Assembly (NCBI RefSeq): GCF_003584105.1
Contig: NZ_QXFO01000027.1
Location: 248,001 to 312,000 of the forward strand
DNA length: 64,000 nucleotides
Origin: Flagellimonas taeanensis
Lineage (GTDB): Bacteria > Bacteroidota > Bacteroidia > Flavobacteriales > Flavobacteriaceae
Direction: 5' to 3'
The position numbers and the translations under genes are program-made. Each line of letters begins with the position of its first letter. Position 1 is the first letter of the stretch. The notes beneath the pieces are model-generated. The model worked only from the letters and a program-made list of their open reading frames with translations, searched no databases and was not told the DNA's origin. Shown piece by piece: positions 16,813-25,505 of this stretch.

Positions 16813-18012
16813 CTATATCCTTACTTGGCCATTCCCAAATACATAATATTTGTTGGTCACCAACTGTTTGAGCCCAAGTGGACCTCGATGATGCAATTTG
16901 TCCGTACTTATGGCCAATTCTGCTCCCACACCCATTTGGCCGCCATCAGTAAACCGAGTGGATGCATTTTGATATACTGCGGCGCAATCCACATTTTCCA
17001 TAAAGGTCTGTGCAATGCTGTTATCCTGGGTCATAATGGAGGCAGAGTGCCCTCCTGAATGCCTGTTGATCTTTTGTATGGCCCCATCAAGACTATCCAC
17101 TGCACCAATGACACATTTCATGGCCAAAAACTCCTCTTCCCAAATCGATGCATTCGGAATGGGTTCTTCATCCGACAATATCGAGTGAACATTTTTGTCC
17201 ACCAAAATGGAGACCCCCTTTTCCTTCAAGAGTTGTTGGAGTTCCTTTAACTTTTCTTGGTAACCTTCGATACGGGTGTCCACCAAGATTTTATCCAAGG
17301 CGTTGCAGGCCGATATTTTATGGGTCTTTGCATTGATGATGACCTCCAAGCTTTTCTTCCAGTCAGCATCTTTGTGCACATAGAGGAAATTGTTCCCTCG
17401 GCCACTGACCAGAACGGCACATTTGGCATGTTCTTTTACAAAAGCGATCAACCGCTCACCACCCCTGGGGACAATGAGGTCCAGGTTTTGGTCCGGATTT
17501 CTTAGAAAATCTTGGGTCTGTGCCCGGTCCATTTCCAAAAATTGGATGAAATCGGAGGGGAGGCCGTTTTCCCCAAGGGCTTGGTGCCAAAATTGGACCA
17601 GGGCCTTGTTGCTGTGGTAGGCTTCCTTTCCGCCCTTGAGCAAAATCTTGTTGTTGGCCTTAAAGGCAAGTACTGCGGCCTCAACGGTCACATCGGGCCT
17701 GGATTCATAAATGATCATAATGGTGCCGAACGGAGCTGTTTTGTTGATGATCTTCAACCCGTTGTCCAACTCTCTGGTGGAGATTTCCCTGTTCACGGGA
17801 TCTTCCTGCAAACGGACTTCCTTGACCGCTTGGATCATCTGGTCCACTTTTTTCTGATCGACCACCAAGCGATCGTACAGGGCCTGGTCGTCTCGGTCAA
17901 AAGCATCCAGGTCTTTTTTATTGGCCTCCAACAATAGGCTTCGGTCCTTGTCCAGGATCCGTTCCATATCGCTCAATACCTTGTTCTTTATAGCTGTGTT
18001 CAATAATTTCAT
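16813..18012 (-). CDS. proA: Gamma-glutamyl phosphate reductase
   Basis: 399 residues, an aldehyde-dehydrogenase-fold enzyme that reduces glutamyl-5-phosphate to glutamate-5-semialdehyde with NADPH, the second step of proline synthesis. Visible blocks: 'GTIMIIYESRPDVTVEAAVLAFKANNKILLKGGKEA' region (about 96-130), 'IVPRGGERLI' and the catalytic-Cys segment 'AKTHKISACNALDKILV' (Cys in 'SACNAL', about 236). The length is slightly below the roughly 415 residues typical. It follows proB by 10 bp and ends the proC-proB-proA run. No clear terminator is visible in the 170 bp downstream. Confidence 0.97.
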   Translation of the reverse strand: MKLLNTAIKNKVLSDMERILDKDRSLLLEANKKDLDAFDRDDQALYDRLVVDQKKVDQMIQAVKEVRLQEDPVNREISTRELDNGLKIINKTAPFGTIMIIYESRPDVTVEAAVLAFKANNKILLKGGKEAYHSNKALVQFWHQALGENGLPSDFIQFLEMDRAQTQDFLRNPDQNLDLIVPRGGERLIAFVKEHAKCAVLVSGRGNNFLYVHKDADWKKSLEVIINAKTHKISACNALDKILVDTRIEGYQEKLKELQQLLKEKGVSILVDKNVHSILSDEEPIPNASIWEEEFLAMKCVIGAVDSLDGAIQKINRHSGGHSASIMTQDNSIAQTFMENVDCAAVYQNASTRFTDGGQMGVGAELAISTDKLHHRGPLGLKQLVTNKYYVFGNGQVRI

Positions 18013-18022
18013 TTGTATGGTT

Positions 18023-18793
18023 TTAAAGGGAAACCTCGGTTCCCACTGTTTTTCCTTCTATGATGTCGAGGATTACATTGTCCTTTTTTCCATTCACGAT
18101 GTAAGATGGAATATTGGCCGCTGCGGCTATTTGGGCATAGTTCAGTTTGGAGCCCATGCCACCACGACCTTCGCCCTCGGCTTTGTTGCCTTCTTTTATG
18201 TACTTGTCCAGGTCTTCCTCCGGGGTCACTTTTTTGATGACCTCGGATTCTTCTTTTTCGGGATGACCGTTGTATAGCCCATCGATGTCCGTCATCAAGA
18301 TCAGTCTGTCGGCGTTCATCAATTGCGCGAGCAGTGTGGCCAATTCGTCGTTGTCCGAAAACATGGACATGGCCACGGAAACGGCATCATCCTCATTGGC
18401 AATGGGCACTACGCCCTCGGAAAGGAGCCCTTCCAGACAATTGATCATATTGTCGCGGTGCACACCTGGGTTGAAATCCCGCTTTGTGGGCAACACTTGG
18501 GCACATTTCATGCCGTAGTCGCTGAAAATGTTGTAGTAATGGCGCATCATTCTGGGCTGTCCTATGGCAGAATACACCTGCCTACGTTGGGTCTTGTCCT
18601 TTATCTTGGCTTTTCCCAACACCTCTTTTCCTGCAATTACGGAACCGGAAGAGACCAAAATGGTCATGATGTCCCGTTCATATAGTTCCGCGATCTGTTG
18701 GACCAGATTGTTGAGCACGGGTCTTACTATTCTGTTGTCTTTATTGGTCATCACATTGGTTCCCACCTTGATGACCACGAGTTCTTTGTACAT
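18023..18793 (-). CDS. proB: Glutamate 5-kinase
   Basis: 256 residues of amino-acid-kinase fold: 'VVIKVGTNVM' near the start, 'ILVSSGSVIAGKEVL' (about 45-60), and 'GRGGMGSKLNYAQIAA' (about 210-225) for nucleotide and substrate binding. It phosphorylates glutamate in the first committed step of proline synthesis. It lacks the C-terminal PUA domain found in the 367-residue E. coli enzyme, a common short form. It lies 3 bp after proC and 10 bp before proA, so the three enzymes are one transcript. Proline feedback is known for the family but cannot be judged here. Confidence 0.96.
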   Translation of the reverse strand: MYKELVVIKVGTNVMTNKDNRIVRPVLNNLVQQIAELYERDIMTILVSSGSVIAGKEVLGKAKIKDKTQRRQVYSAIGQPRMMRHYYNIFSDYGMKCAQVLPTKRDFNPGVHRDNMINCLEGLLSEGVVPIANEDDAVSVAMSMFSDNDELATLLAQLMNADRLILMTDIDGLYNGHPEKEESEVIKKVTPEEDLDKYIKEGNKAEGEGRGGMGSKLNYAQIAAAANIPSYIVNGKKDNVILDIIEGKTVGTEVSL

Positions 18794-18796
18794 GAT

Positions 18797-19603
18797 CTAG
18801 TATTCTTCGCCGAGTTCCACTGCCCTGTTGAATGCAGCAAAAGCGGCTTCCTTGATTAATTCACTTACGTTGTTGTCCTGCATGGAGTCCAGTGCGGCCC
18901 GGGTGGTACCTCCTTTGGATGCTACCCTTTCCATCCAGGAATCGGGGGTCAGGTTGGACTGGTTGAACAATTCCACGGCCCCGGTAAAGGTTTGGCTTAC
19001 CAGTACTTTGGATACATTCTCAGAAAATCCCATCTGCAATGCGGCCTCCATCATGCTTTGCATGAAGTAGAAGACATAAGCGGGCCCGCTCCCGGATATT
19101 CCCGTGGAGGCATCGATGAATTTTTCGCTCTTCACGCGAAGTGATTTTCCTGTGGTGTCCAAAAGGCCCTCCGTCATGAACAGTTCCAAACGCGATACTT
19201 CTTCTGCCGAAACATAACTGGTGAGTCCTTTGCCGACCTGGGCGGGTAGGTTGGGCATGGCCCTGACCACTTTTTTGATACCCAGGGCATCTTGGATGTA
19301 CTTGATGGTGACCCCTGCCATGATGGAAATGAACAATTGTTCTGGGTTCACCAGTTCTTTCATGCGTCCCAAGAGTTCTTCGGCATGGTAGGGCTTCACG
19401 GCCAAGAAGATGATATCTGCTTTGGGGACACAGTCTTCCAAGCGTTCCATGGCATCAAAATGGGCAATTTTGCCCACTTCTTCCATTTTTTCCTTTGACT
19501 TGTCCAGTACCATGATGTTGCGTTTCTTCAGCAACTTGGATCTGGACATACCTGTGGCATAGGTAAGCCCCATGTTACCTGCGCCAATGACCAATACTTT
19601 CAT
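18797..19603 (-). CDS. proC: Pyrroline-5-carboxylate reductase
   Basis: 268 residues. An N-terminal Rossmann motif 'VLVIGAGNMGLTYATGM' (about 3-19) binds NAD(P)H, 'VKPYHAEELL' follows, and the C-terminal family signature 'GSGPAYVFYFMQSMMEAALQMG' region and 'ASKGGTTRAALD' are clear. It makes proline from pyrroline-5-carboxylate, the last step. It is the first of the three pro genes and begins 29 bp after a 63-residue hypothetical gene. All pathway enzymes from glutamate to proline are therefore encoded together here. Confidence 0.97.
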   Translation of the reverse strand: MKVLVIGAGNMGLTYATGMSRSKLLKKRNIMVLDKSKEKMEEVGKIAHFDAMERLEDCVPKADIIFLAVKPYHAEELLGRMKELVNPEQLFISIMAGVTIKYIQDALGIKKVVRAMPNLPAQVGKGLTSYVSAEEVSRLELFMTEGLLDTTGKSLRVKSEKFIDASTGISGSGPAYVFYFMQSMMEAALQMGFSENVSKVLVSQTFTGAVELFNQSNLTPDSWMERVASKGGTTRAALDSMQDNNVSELIKEAAFAAFNRAVELGEEY

Positions 19604-19632
19604 TGTTTTTATTAAAAAGGGTTAGTGATTTT

Positions 19633-19824
19633 TTATGCGGATATGTTGCAGTCCTTACAGTCTTTTACTTCGCCATAATAGGTTTCCCTGTATTTGTGCA
19701 ATGTGCGTATGGGAAGCCCCATGATGTACCTTTTGATGTACGTCACTTGGGTGGTGAGCTCTCCCATTTTAACGCTGTAACGCTTTTCATACTTTGTTTC
19801 CCTTTTGATTCTTGAAAGTTTCAT
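19633..19824 (-). CDS. Hypothetical small basic protein (63 aa) between rpsU and proC
   Basis: 63 residues, strongly basic (many Lys/Arg/Tyr), ending with 'CKDCNISA', a CxxC pair that could bind metal. No family recognised. Support for being real: ATG start, tight packing (23 bp after rpsU, 29 bp before proC) and the same strand as both. It may be a nucleic-acid-binding or ribosome-associated protein judging from its composition and rpsU neighbour, but this is only inference. Confidence 0.6.
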   Translation of the reverse strand: MKLSRIKRETKYEKRYSVKMGELTTQVTYIKRYIMGLPIRTLHKYRETYYGEVKDCKDCNISA

Positions 19825-19847
19825 TGTATTGTTAATGGTGTTGATGA

Positions 19848-20045
19848 CTATATGTTCTCCTGATCCAACAGGTATTTTTGCCGGTATGCGGCCTTTTTTA
19901 TAGTTTTTCTTCGTTCTACTGATTTTTTGGTGTATTCCTGCCGGTCCCTGATTTCATCCAAGCGCTTGGTGTTTCTATATTTTCTTTTATAGCGCTTTAG
20001 GGCACGTTCTATACTTTCGCCAGGTTTTACTTCGATTTTGAGCAT
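19848..20045 (-). CDS. rpsU: 30S ribosomal protein S21
   Basis: 65 residues with the S21 signature: 'MLKIEVKPGESIERALKRYKRK' start region, followed by 'RRKTIKKAAYRQK'. S21 binds the small subunit near the anti-Shine-Dalgarno end of 16S rRNA. It lies 8 bp after a GNAT gene and 23 bp before a small hypothetical that leads into the proline genes, an unusual neighbourhood for a ribosomal protein. Confidence 0.96.
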   Translation of the reverse strand: MLKIEVKPGESIERALKRYKRKYRNTKRLDEIRDRQEYTKKSVERRKTIKKAAYRQKYLLDQENI

Positions 20046-20053
20046 ATATTGAT

Positions 20054-20497
20054 TTATCTGTTTAATCTCATTTCCATATGGGTTTCATTGAACCCGTTCT
20101 CTTCAAAAAAATGTTTGTTGGGGTATTGGTTCCCACTGGTGATATGGACGGCAACATCCCCTTTGCAATACTGGAGCGTGTAGCCCAGCAATTTTTGTTC
20201 GATGCCTTTGTCCCGATGGTCACGGTGCACCACAAAGAACACCAAGAAATTTTCTGGGATATAATCTCCCATTCCGGTTTTGTTCACTACGGCCAGGCCC
20301 AAGATCTCATCCTTTTCCTCCATGGAGAACACGTAGCCCCCAAGTCCGGGGATGTCCTTTGTACAATACTGGATGGCTTTCCTTATGGCCTGCTTTGTGG
20401 CCTTTTTTCCCTCTTGGTGTTGGAACAGAAAATTGGCGAACCTATCGGCTTCCATAGTGGAGAGCCGGGTAAAGGCGTCGTAGGTTTTGATGGCCAT
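20054..20497 (-). CDS. GNAT-family N-acetyltransferase
   Basis: 147 residues with a GNAT fold: 'ENFLVFFVVHRDHRDKGIEQKLLGYTLQ' (about 84-112) is the strand-helix acetyl-CoA motif A, with 'DHRDKGIEQKL' in place of the usual Q/RxxGxG/A loop, and 'NKHFFEENGFNETHMEMRL' is the typical end. The substrate is unknown; proximity to rpsU raises ribosomal-protein acetylation as a guess. It is the first gene after the promoter at about 20740 and is followed by rpsU 8 bp later. Confidence 0.85.
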   Translation of the reverse strand: MAIKTYDAFTRLSTMEADRFANFLFQHQEGKKATKQAIRKAIQYCTKDIPGLGGYVFSMEEKDEILGLAVVNKTGMGDYIPENFLVFFVVHRDHRDKGIEQKLLGYTLQYCKGDVAVHITSGNQYPNKHFFEENGFNETHMEMRLNR

Positions 20498-21010
20498 GGC
20501 TTTGTCTTGGACGATGATGTTTTTTTGTTTTTTAGGTTAATGGATACAATAGGAAATGGGGATGCAATACTGGGGACGATTTGCCCAAAACAATGCACCG
20601 TTGAATTACCCAGCTAAGGGTGGTTGATTATAGGGTAGGTGGAATGAATTTATCCGATTGGTTTCGAAATACCAGATAATTAAAACTAAGAATCCTACAG
20701 TTTTTTCTCTCGTGGAGCTTGATTTTCATCAATGCAAAGATAGTAAAATAAACCGTAAGTGCCAATTTTACTGGGTTTTATACTTTTTATAACGTTTTCG
20801 ACACTACAAATCCTCCCGTGGATGGGTGCGTTCCAACCAGTCATGTCACCCTATGGTGTGCTCTAAGAAAATAGGTGGTCGAGCTGTTGGGGCCAGAGAA
20901 AATTTGATGGTTGTCCCCAAAGTAAAACAGGCAAACACTTGATAGGTTTTTTTCGAAAAATACTTGCACAGGAGTTACATCAAGGACATGTTCGGCAGAA
21001 AAATTTTGGG
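20498..21010. other. Leader and promoter region between the hydrolase and GNAT-rpsU-pro operon
   Basis: About 510 bp without a supported gene. 20498-20728 would be a long (about 230-base) 5' leader of the GNAT operon; CTGGG near 20612 can pair with CCCAG near 20573, but I do not recognise a riboswitch or ribosomal-protein leader. 20735-20765 is the promoter. 20770-21010 shows no motif I can name. Confidence 0.5.
20735..20765 (-). promoter_or_regulatory. Promoter of the GNAT-rpsU-proCBA operon
   Basis: Minus strand TATCTTTG (20742 to 20735) is a perfect TAnnTTTG -7 box, with TTGG 19 bp upstream as the -33 element. The start point is near 20728. Confidence 0.75.
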
Positions 21011-22858
21011 TTATTTGCACAACGTTGCCATGGAGAGGTAGATCTTGTTTTTCTTCACAGGAATATCAATATGGCTATCACTGTACCAGGTGATCACAAG
21101 GGGGTTTTTAGCATCTGTCATGTTTTCTTCGCTTACCGGTTTGCCCGAGCCATAGTTGATTTCCGTAAAAGGGTCCTTGATTCCATTGACAACAACTACC
21201 AACCGACTGCCTTTGCTGATTTTTTTGCTGGTCATCCGGACAATGCCGAAAGGGATCTTTGTTTTGATGTTGGGTTGCAATAATTGCCTTTTTTCACGGT
21301 TCAACACATAACTGGCCCTCCCTACATAGGGCAATGTCAGTGCAAAGAACTTCCCGTCGGGGGTTTGCTCGTACAATGCAACACTGTAGTCAAAATCCTT
21401 TTTATTGATGGATACCGACATTTCCCCTCCAAAGGAGCCATTGATTTCGAAATCGGATGTAACGGGTTCGGTGACAAAGGAAAAACCTTGGCCAATGGTC
21501 AGATTGTCTGCGACAATGCTTCCCCATCCGCTTGAATTCCATGTGAAATTCCTTCTGTCCAAGAAATCTATAGTCTGCTCCAGATACCCTTCGGGGTCAC
21601 TGGGTCGCTCTTCCAAACTGAAATGGACGTTCTCTCCATTGTTTCCGGAATCATAGGTCGACTTAAAGGCCACTCCCGATCGTTTGCTGCTTAGATAATA
21701 GGTGAGTGTATCGTTTGCCATCTGTTCCAACGAAGGTGCATGTCCCCATTTATTGGCCCCCATGACCTCATAATTGATCTTATCCTTCAGCAAGGACGGT
21801 TTCTTCTTGCCCTTCAGTATATGGTCGAACCATTCGAAGATTAAACCCGTGATGTCGATTTGGGCCGCAGGATCTATATCATATCCCAAAATGTGGGCGT
21901 TGGGTTTTCCTTGGGCACCAAAATGGGTGTAGGGCCCAATGACCAAATAATGATCTGCATCCTTATTGTATTTGGTGTGTTCGTTCAAATAATATCTAGT
22001 GCCCGTTTGCCCCCCATCATAATACCCTGTTGTGGACAGAACGGGAATGTCTATATGCGAGAATTCCTCTTTATAGGGCATCATGCTTTGCCAATAGGCA
22101 TCATAAGTAGGGTGCAATAACCGCTCATTGAACTGAGGATTGGGTAACCCATCCAAACTGTCCATTTTGTTGTAGGCGACACCTTCCCCGTACCATTTCA
22201 TGTTCAGGTCCTGCCATCTTTGTCCATTGGAATAAAGGGTAGTATCGAGGTACTTGTTGTTCGAGACATAATGATGCCAGGGAAAATGAAAATTCTGGTG
22301 GACACCATTTTCCATGGGCTCGGCAATTCCCGGCGCCACGGATACTGATGGTACAATGGTTTTCAGTGCCGGGTGTACTCCGTGCTTGACCGAGGCCCAT
22401 TGGACAAAACCTACATAGCTTCCCCCATACATACCTACTTTTTGGTCGCTCCACTCCTGTCTGCTTATCCACTCGATAACATCATAAGTATCCGTCGCTT
22501 CTTTTTTAAAGGGTACTATGGAATCTGGGCTCAACCCTTTTCCTCGAGTGTATGAAATAACCCCGACATAGCCGTGGTCCGCGGCCATTTTCGCCTTTTG
22601 GAGATCGCTCTTCCGTGAATATATGGTGTGGAAAAGTATGGCAGGATTCGGCTTGGTGATTTTGGAATTCCTGACCACTATGGCATGGATCTTCGCACCA
22701 TCCCTTGTCTGGATCAAAATGCTATCCTGTATGAGATATGTGGTGTTGTTTTCAATGACCGTGTGAGGAACCTGTATGTCTTTCTTTTGTTTGCAATGGA
22801 TTAAAAAACAAGAGGTTGTGACTAAGACAAGAACGGATGCCATGATTTGTTTTTTCAT
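21011..22858 (-). CDS. CocE/NonD-type Xaa-Pro peptidase-like hydrolase, lipoprotein
   Basis: 615 residues from the ATG at 22858, chosen because a lipoprotein signal starts there ('VLVTTSCFLIHC', lipid Cys about residue 21); the frame is open 42 bases further. The N-terminal alpha/beta hydrolase domain has the nucleophile elbow 'GMYGGSYVGFVQWA' and a later 'GPYTHFG' with the likely catalytic His. The C-terminal beta-sandwich region ('FVTEPVTSDFEINGS', 'GSRLVVVVNG') matches the X-Pro dipeptidyl-peptidase C-terminal domain. Family members cleave acyl bonds such as peptides or esters; the substrate is unknown here. It is attached to the envelope facing the periplasm or surface and sits upstream of a LytTR gene 46 bp further on the same strand. 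Confidence 0.9.
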   Translation of the reverse strand: MKKQIMASVLVLVTTSCFLIHCKQKKDIQVPHTVIENNTTYLIQDSILIQTRDGAKIHAIVVRNSKITKPNPAILFHTIYSRKSDLQKAKMAADHGYVGVISYTRGKGLSPDSIVPFKKEATDTYDVIEWISRQEWSDQKVGMYGGSYVGFVQWASVKHGVHPALKTIVPSVSVAPGIAEPMENGVHQNFHFPWHHYVSNNKYLDTTLYSNGQRWQDLNMKWYGEGVAYNKMDSLDGLPNPQFNERLLHPTYDAYWQSMMPYKEEFSHIDIPVLSTTGYYDGGQTGTRYYLNEHTKYNKDADHYLVIGPYTHFGAQGKPNAHILGYDIDPAAQIDITGLIFEWFDHILKGKKKPSLLKDKINYEVMGANKWGHAPSLEQMANDTLTYYLSSKRSGVAFKSTYDSGNNGENVHFSLEERPSDPEGYLEQTIDFLDRRNFTWNSSGWGSIVADNLTIGQGFSFVTEPVTSDFEINGSFGGEMSVSINKKDFDYSVALYEQTPDGKFFALTLPYVGRASYVLNREKRQLLQPNIKTKIPFGIVRMTSKKISKGSRLVVVVNGIKDPFTEINYGSGKPVSEENMTDAKNPLVITWYSDSHIDIPVKKNKIYLSMATLCK

Positions 22859-22945
22859 TTTGACCGATATTGGGTTTTGAACATATTTTCCCATCACCAT
22901 GTGATTTTACCGTTGGTGATTTGGATTTCTTAATGGATGTTTTGA

Positions 22946-23668
22946 CTACAGACTTTTCAGTTTCTTGAACAGCACGGATTGTCTACCTGAAACTTCAATG
23001 GTTTTCCCTGTCGTCAGGACAATCCGTAGTTTATTGTTGAAATCCGGTTGGATTTCCTTGATGTATTCCGTGTTGATGATCTGGCTCCTGTTGGCCCTAA
23101 AGAACACACTGGGGTCCAGTTTTTTTTCCAGAAGGTTCAATGAGCGTTTGATCATGGTCTTCTTGTTGTCGAAGTGCAGTTGTGCATAATTGTCCATGGA
23201 TTCGATCAAGCTGATGCCCCCCAATGTGATAAAATGTACTTTTTCGCCGTCCTTGACAAAGATTTTCTGGTGACTGGCAACCGGTGCCTGCTGTTCTTCC
23301 ACTTTCTTTTCCAACTCCATTTTGACCTTTTCAATGGCTTTGGCAAATCGTTCTTCCCGCAGAGGCTTCACCAGATAATCCAGGGCATTTACTTCAAAGG
23401 CCTTTACGGCATATTGATCGTAGGCCGTGGTAAAGATGACCTCAGGTACGGTTCCCAATTCATCCAACAGATCGAATCCTGATTTTCCGGGCATGTGAAT
23501 GTCCAAGAAAAGGATGTCGGGCTGTTCTGCCTCGATTAGGCCAATGGCCACTTCCACATTGTGCGCTTCTCCCACGATACAAAACTCGGGATACCCTTTG
23601 AGGGCCCTCCGCACTTCTTCGCGGGCCAAGCGTTCATCATCAACGATCAATGTTTTATAAGTGTTCAT
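22946..23668 (-). CDS. LytTR-family response regulator
   Basis: 240 residues: receiver domain with 'IVDDERLAREEV' and phospho-acceptor Asp near 56 ('ILFLDIHM'), the 'LVKPLREERFAKAI' Lys, then a LytTR DNA-binding domain (about 135-240) with 'FFRANRSQIINTEYIKEI'. It overlaps the upstream kinase gene by 4 bp, giving translational coupling. The hydrolase gene starts 87 bp downstream and could be in the same unit. It is only moderately similar to the LytTR protein at 2317-3069, and I saw no 21-bp repeat site near it. Confidence 0.94.
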   Translation of the reverse strand: MNTYKTLIVDDERLAREEVRRALKGYPEFCIVGEAHNVEVAIGLIEAEQPDILFLDIHMPGKSGFDLLDELGTVPEVIFTTAYDQYAVKAFEVNALDYLVKPLREERFAKAIEKVKMELEKKVEEQQAPVASHQKIFVKDGEKVHFITLGGISLIESMDNYAQLHFDNKKTMIKRSLNLLEKKLDPSVFFRANRSQIINTEYIKEIQPDFNNKLRIVLTTGKTIEVSGRQSVLFKKLKSL

Positions 23669-24732
23669 TTCTTATCGATAGGTATCTTTAGTGTTGCCTC
23701 GATCATCCGTTCCCTAGGGGCTCCGATCTCCAATTCCGCCTTTTCCCCATATTGTAACAAAAGACGTTCGCTTAAATTTTTCAACCCCAACCCCTTATGC
23801 TCTTTTGTTGAAAGAAACCCTGGATTTTTGACGGAAATGATCATATGGTCGACACCGGACCGAACTGAAATTTCCACCGTTCCTCCATCCAATTGTTGGT
23901 CTATTCCGTGCTTGATGGCGTTTTCAACCAGAAGTTGGATGCTCAAAGGGGGGACGGTAAAGCCCTTAAGGGTATCATCGACATCCATTTTTACTTTCAA
24001 ACGTTCCTCAAACCGCAATTGTTCCAATTCCACATAGTCTTTGACCAAGGCCAACTCCTCGGCAATGGTAATGGTGGTATGTTCTTTCTCATAAAGTGAT
24101 GAACGCAATAGATCCGACAGCAGATCGATGGCCCTGCGTGCAATTTTGGGATTTTCAAGGGTCAAAGCTTTGATGGAATTGAGCGAATTGAACAAGAAGT
24201 GGGGGTTCAGTTGTGCCGAAAGGTTGTCCAGTTGGGTCTGCTTGGCCATGACCGAGAGCTGGGCATTCTTTTTTGCGGTATCGATCTCCCTGACATAGAA
24301 TTTATAGCCATGGTAGGCAAGCACCCAAATGGACATATGCCTTATCCCTGTGATCAGCACCGGATTCCATAAAAGTAAATTTTCCGAAAAGGTGTTGCTA
24401 CCATTGAACATATAAATATATATGGACATTTTAATGTTCATCAAAAGCATGAACAGAACGGACAATATCAAAATGGAAGGAACGGCCCTTTTCATCAATT
24501 CTTTGATGCCCAATCGGTCCCATCCCTTCTTCAGCGCAATGGTTCTATAGGCATGGGTGAGCCCGATGCAAATGGCAACATCGAGGACATAATTGGTCAG
24601 TGCATCGGTAATGCCAAAGTAATCCCGTACCAAAGCAATATATAGCCACAGCAGGGAAACAATTCCCCAACCAATGATCTGGCATTTCCAGTAAAGGGAA
24701 GGTGCGTTATTTGTTTTTTGGGTTTCTGGCAT
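23665..24732 (-). CDS. LytS/YehU-type sensor histidine kinase
   Basis: 355 residues from the ATG at 24732 (the frame extends to a TTG at 24747). Four hydrophobic helices (about 20-150) form the membrane sensor, a short coiled stretch follows, and then the His_kinase domain with 'AQLNPHFLFNSLNSIKAL' (phospho-acceptor His) and a HATPase with 'LVENAIKHGID' and 'GLGLKNLSERL'. It pairs with the LytTR regulator encoded immediately downstream (4-bp overlap). No extracytoplasmic sensing domain is visible, so the signal may be in the membrane. Confidence 0.93.
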   Translation of the reverse strand: MPETQKTNNAPSLYWKCQIIGWGIVSLLWLYIALVRDYFGITDALTNYVLDVAICIGLTHAYRTIALKKGWDRLGIKELMKRAVPSILILSVLFMLLMNIKMSIYIYMFNGSNTFSENLLLWNPVLITGIRHMSIWVLAYHGYKFYVREIDTAKKNAQLSVMAKQTQLDNLSAQLNPHFLFNSLNSIKALTLENPKIARRAIDLLSDLLRSSLYEKEHTTITIAEELALVKDYVELEQLRFEERLKVKMDVDDTLKGFTVPPLSIQLLVENAIKHGIDQQLDGGTVEISVRSGVDHMIISVKNPGFLSTKEHKGLGLKNLSERLLLQYGEKAELEIGAPRERMIEATLKIPIDKK

Positions 24733-24872
24733 GGTACAAAGCAACAAAAAACATCCTATCCTGTGAAGGTAAAATACATTGGCGCACAGAATCGGGGATG
24801 AAGGTTGAAAAATAGGGAGTAAGATTGCCCTGTGCCGTGAATCGGTTAAAAGGAGCTAAACTTTATGGCATT

Positions 24873-25505
24873 TTACAGCAATTGATGCTTGTTGGCCACC
24901 ATGATCAGTTCGGCCACATTTTTGACCTGGAATTTATGGTGCAGGTTTCTACGGTGCGTTTCAATGGTCAATGGACTTACATTCAATTGCGATGCAATTT
25001 CCTGGGTCGTTTCCCCATCGGCCACCATCCGTAGGATCTGTTTTTCCCTTTTGGTCAGATAGGGGGGGTCTCCCAGTTCATATTTGGTGGGCTTGGAAAT
25101 GATATCCCTGATCTCATTGCAAAAATGGATCTCTCCGGCCATTACCGCCGAAATTCCGTGCAACAGTCCCTGTTTTGAAATATTTTTCAGCATATACCCA
25201 TTTGCGCCATTTTGGAGTGTCTGCATGATAATGTTCCTTTCATTATGGTTGCTCAGTACCAAAACCTTTGTTTCGGGTGCCGTGGCCTTGATTTTCCGAC
25301 AGAGATCTATGCCGCTCACATCTGGCAGGTTGATGTCCAACAGTACCAGATCTGGCCTTTTCTGTTGGATAAAGTCACAGGCTTCGTTGCCTGAGGTAAA
25401 ATGCCCAAGGACGTCCAATGGGTCTTCATCCAAAAGGGACTTGAGCCCCTCTATCACAATGGAATGGTCATCTACAATGACAATGGAGGTTTTATCCAAG
25501 TACAT
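24873..25505 (-). CDS. NarL/FixJ-family response regulator
   Basis: 210 residues: receiver domain with 'IVIVDDHSIVIEG' (acidic pair at 12-13) and phospho-acceptor Asp about 57 ('LVLLDINL'), then a LuxR-type helix-turn-helix (about 146-205, 'LTKREKQILRMVADGETT' start). It overlaps the end of the TPR kinase gene by 14 bp, so both are one operon and almost certainly cognate. The targets are unknown. Confidence 0.95.
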   Translation of the reverse strand: MYLDKTSIVIVDDHSIVIEGLKSLLDEDPLDVLGHFTSGNEACDFIQQKRPDLVLLDINLPDVSGIDLCRKIKATAPETKVLVLSNHNERNIIMQTLQNGANGYMLKNISKQGLLHGISAVMAGEIHFCNEIRDIISKPTKYELGDPPYLTKREKQILRMVADGETTQEIASQLNVSPLTIETHRRNLHHKFQVKNVAELIMVANKHQLL

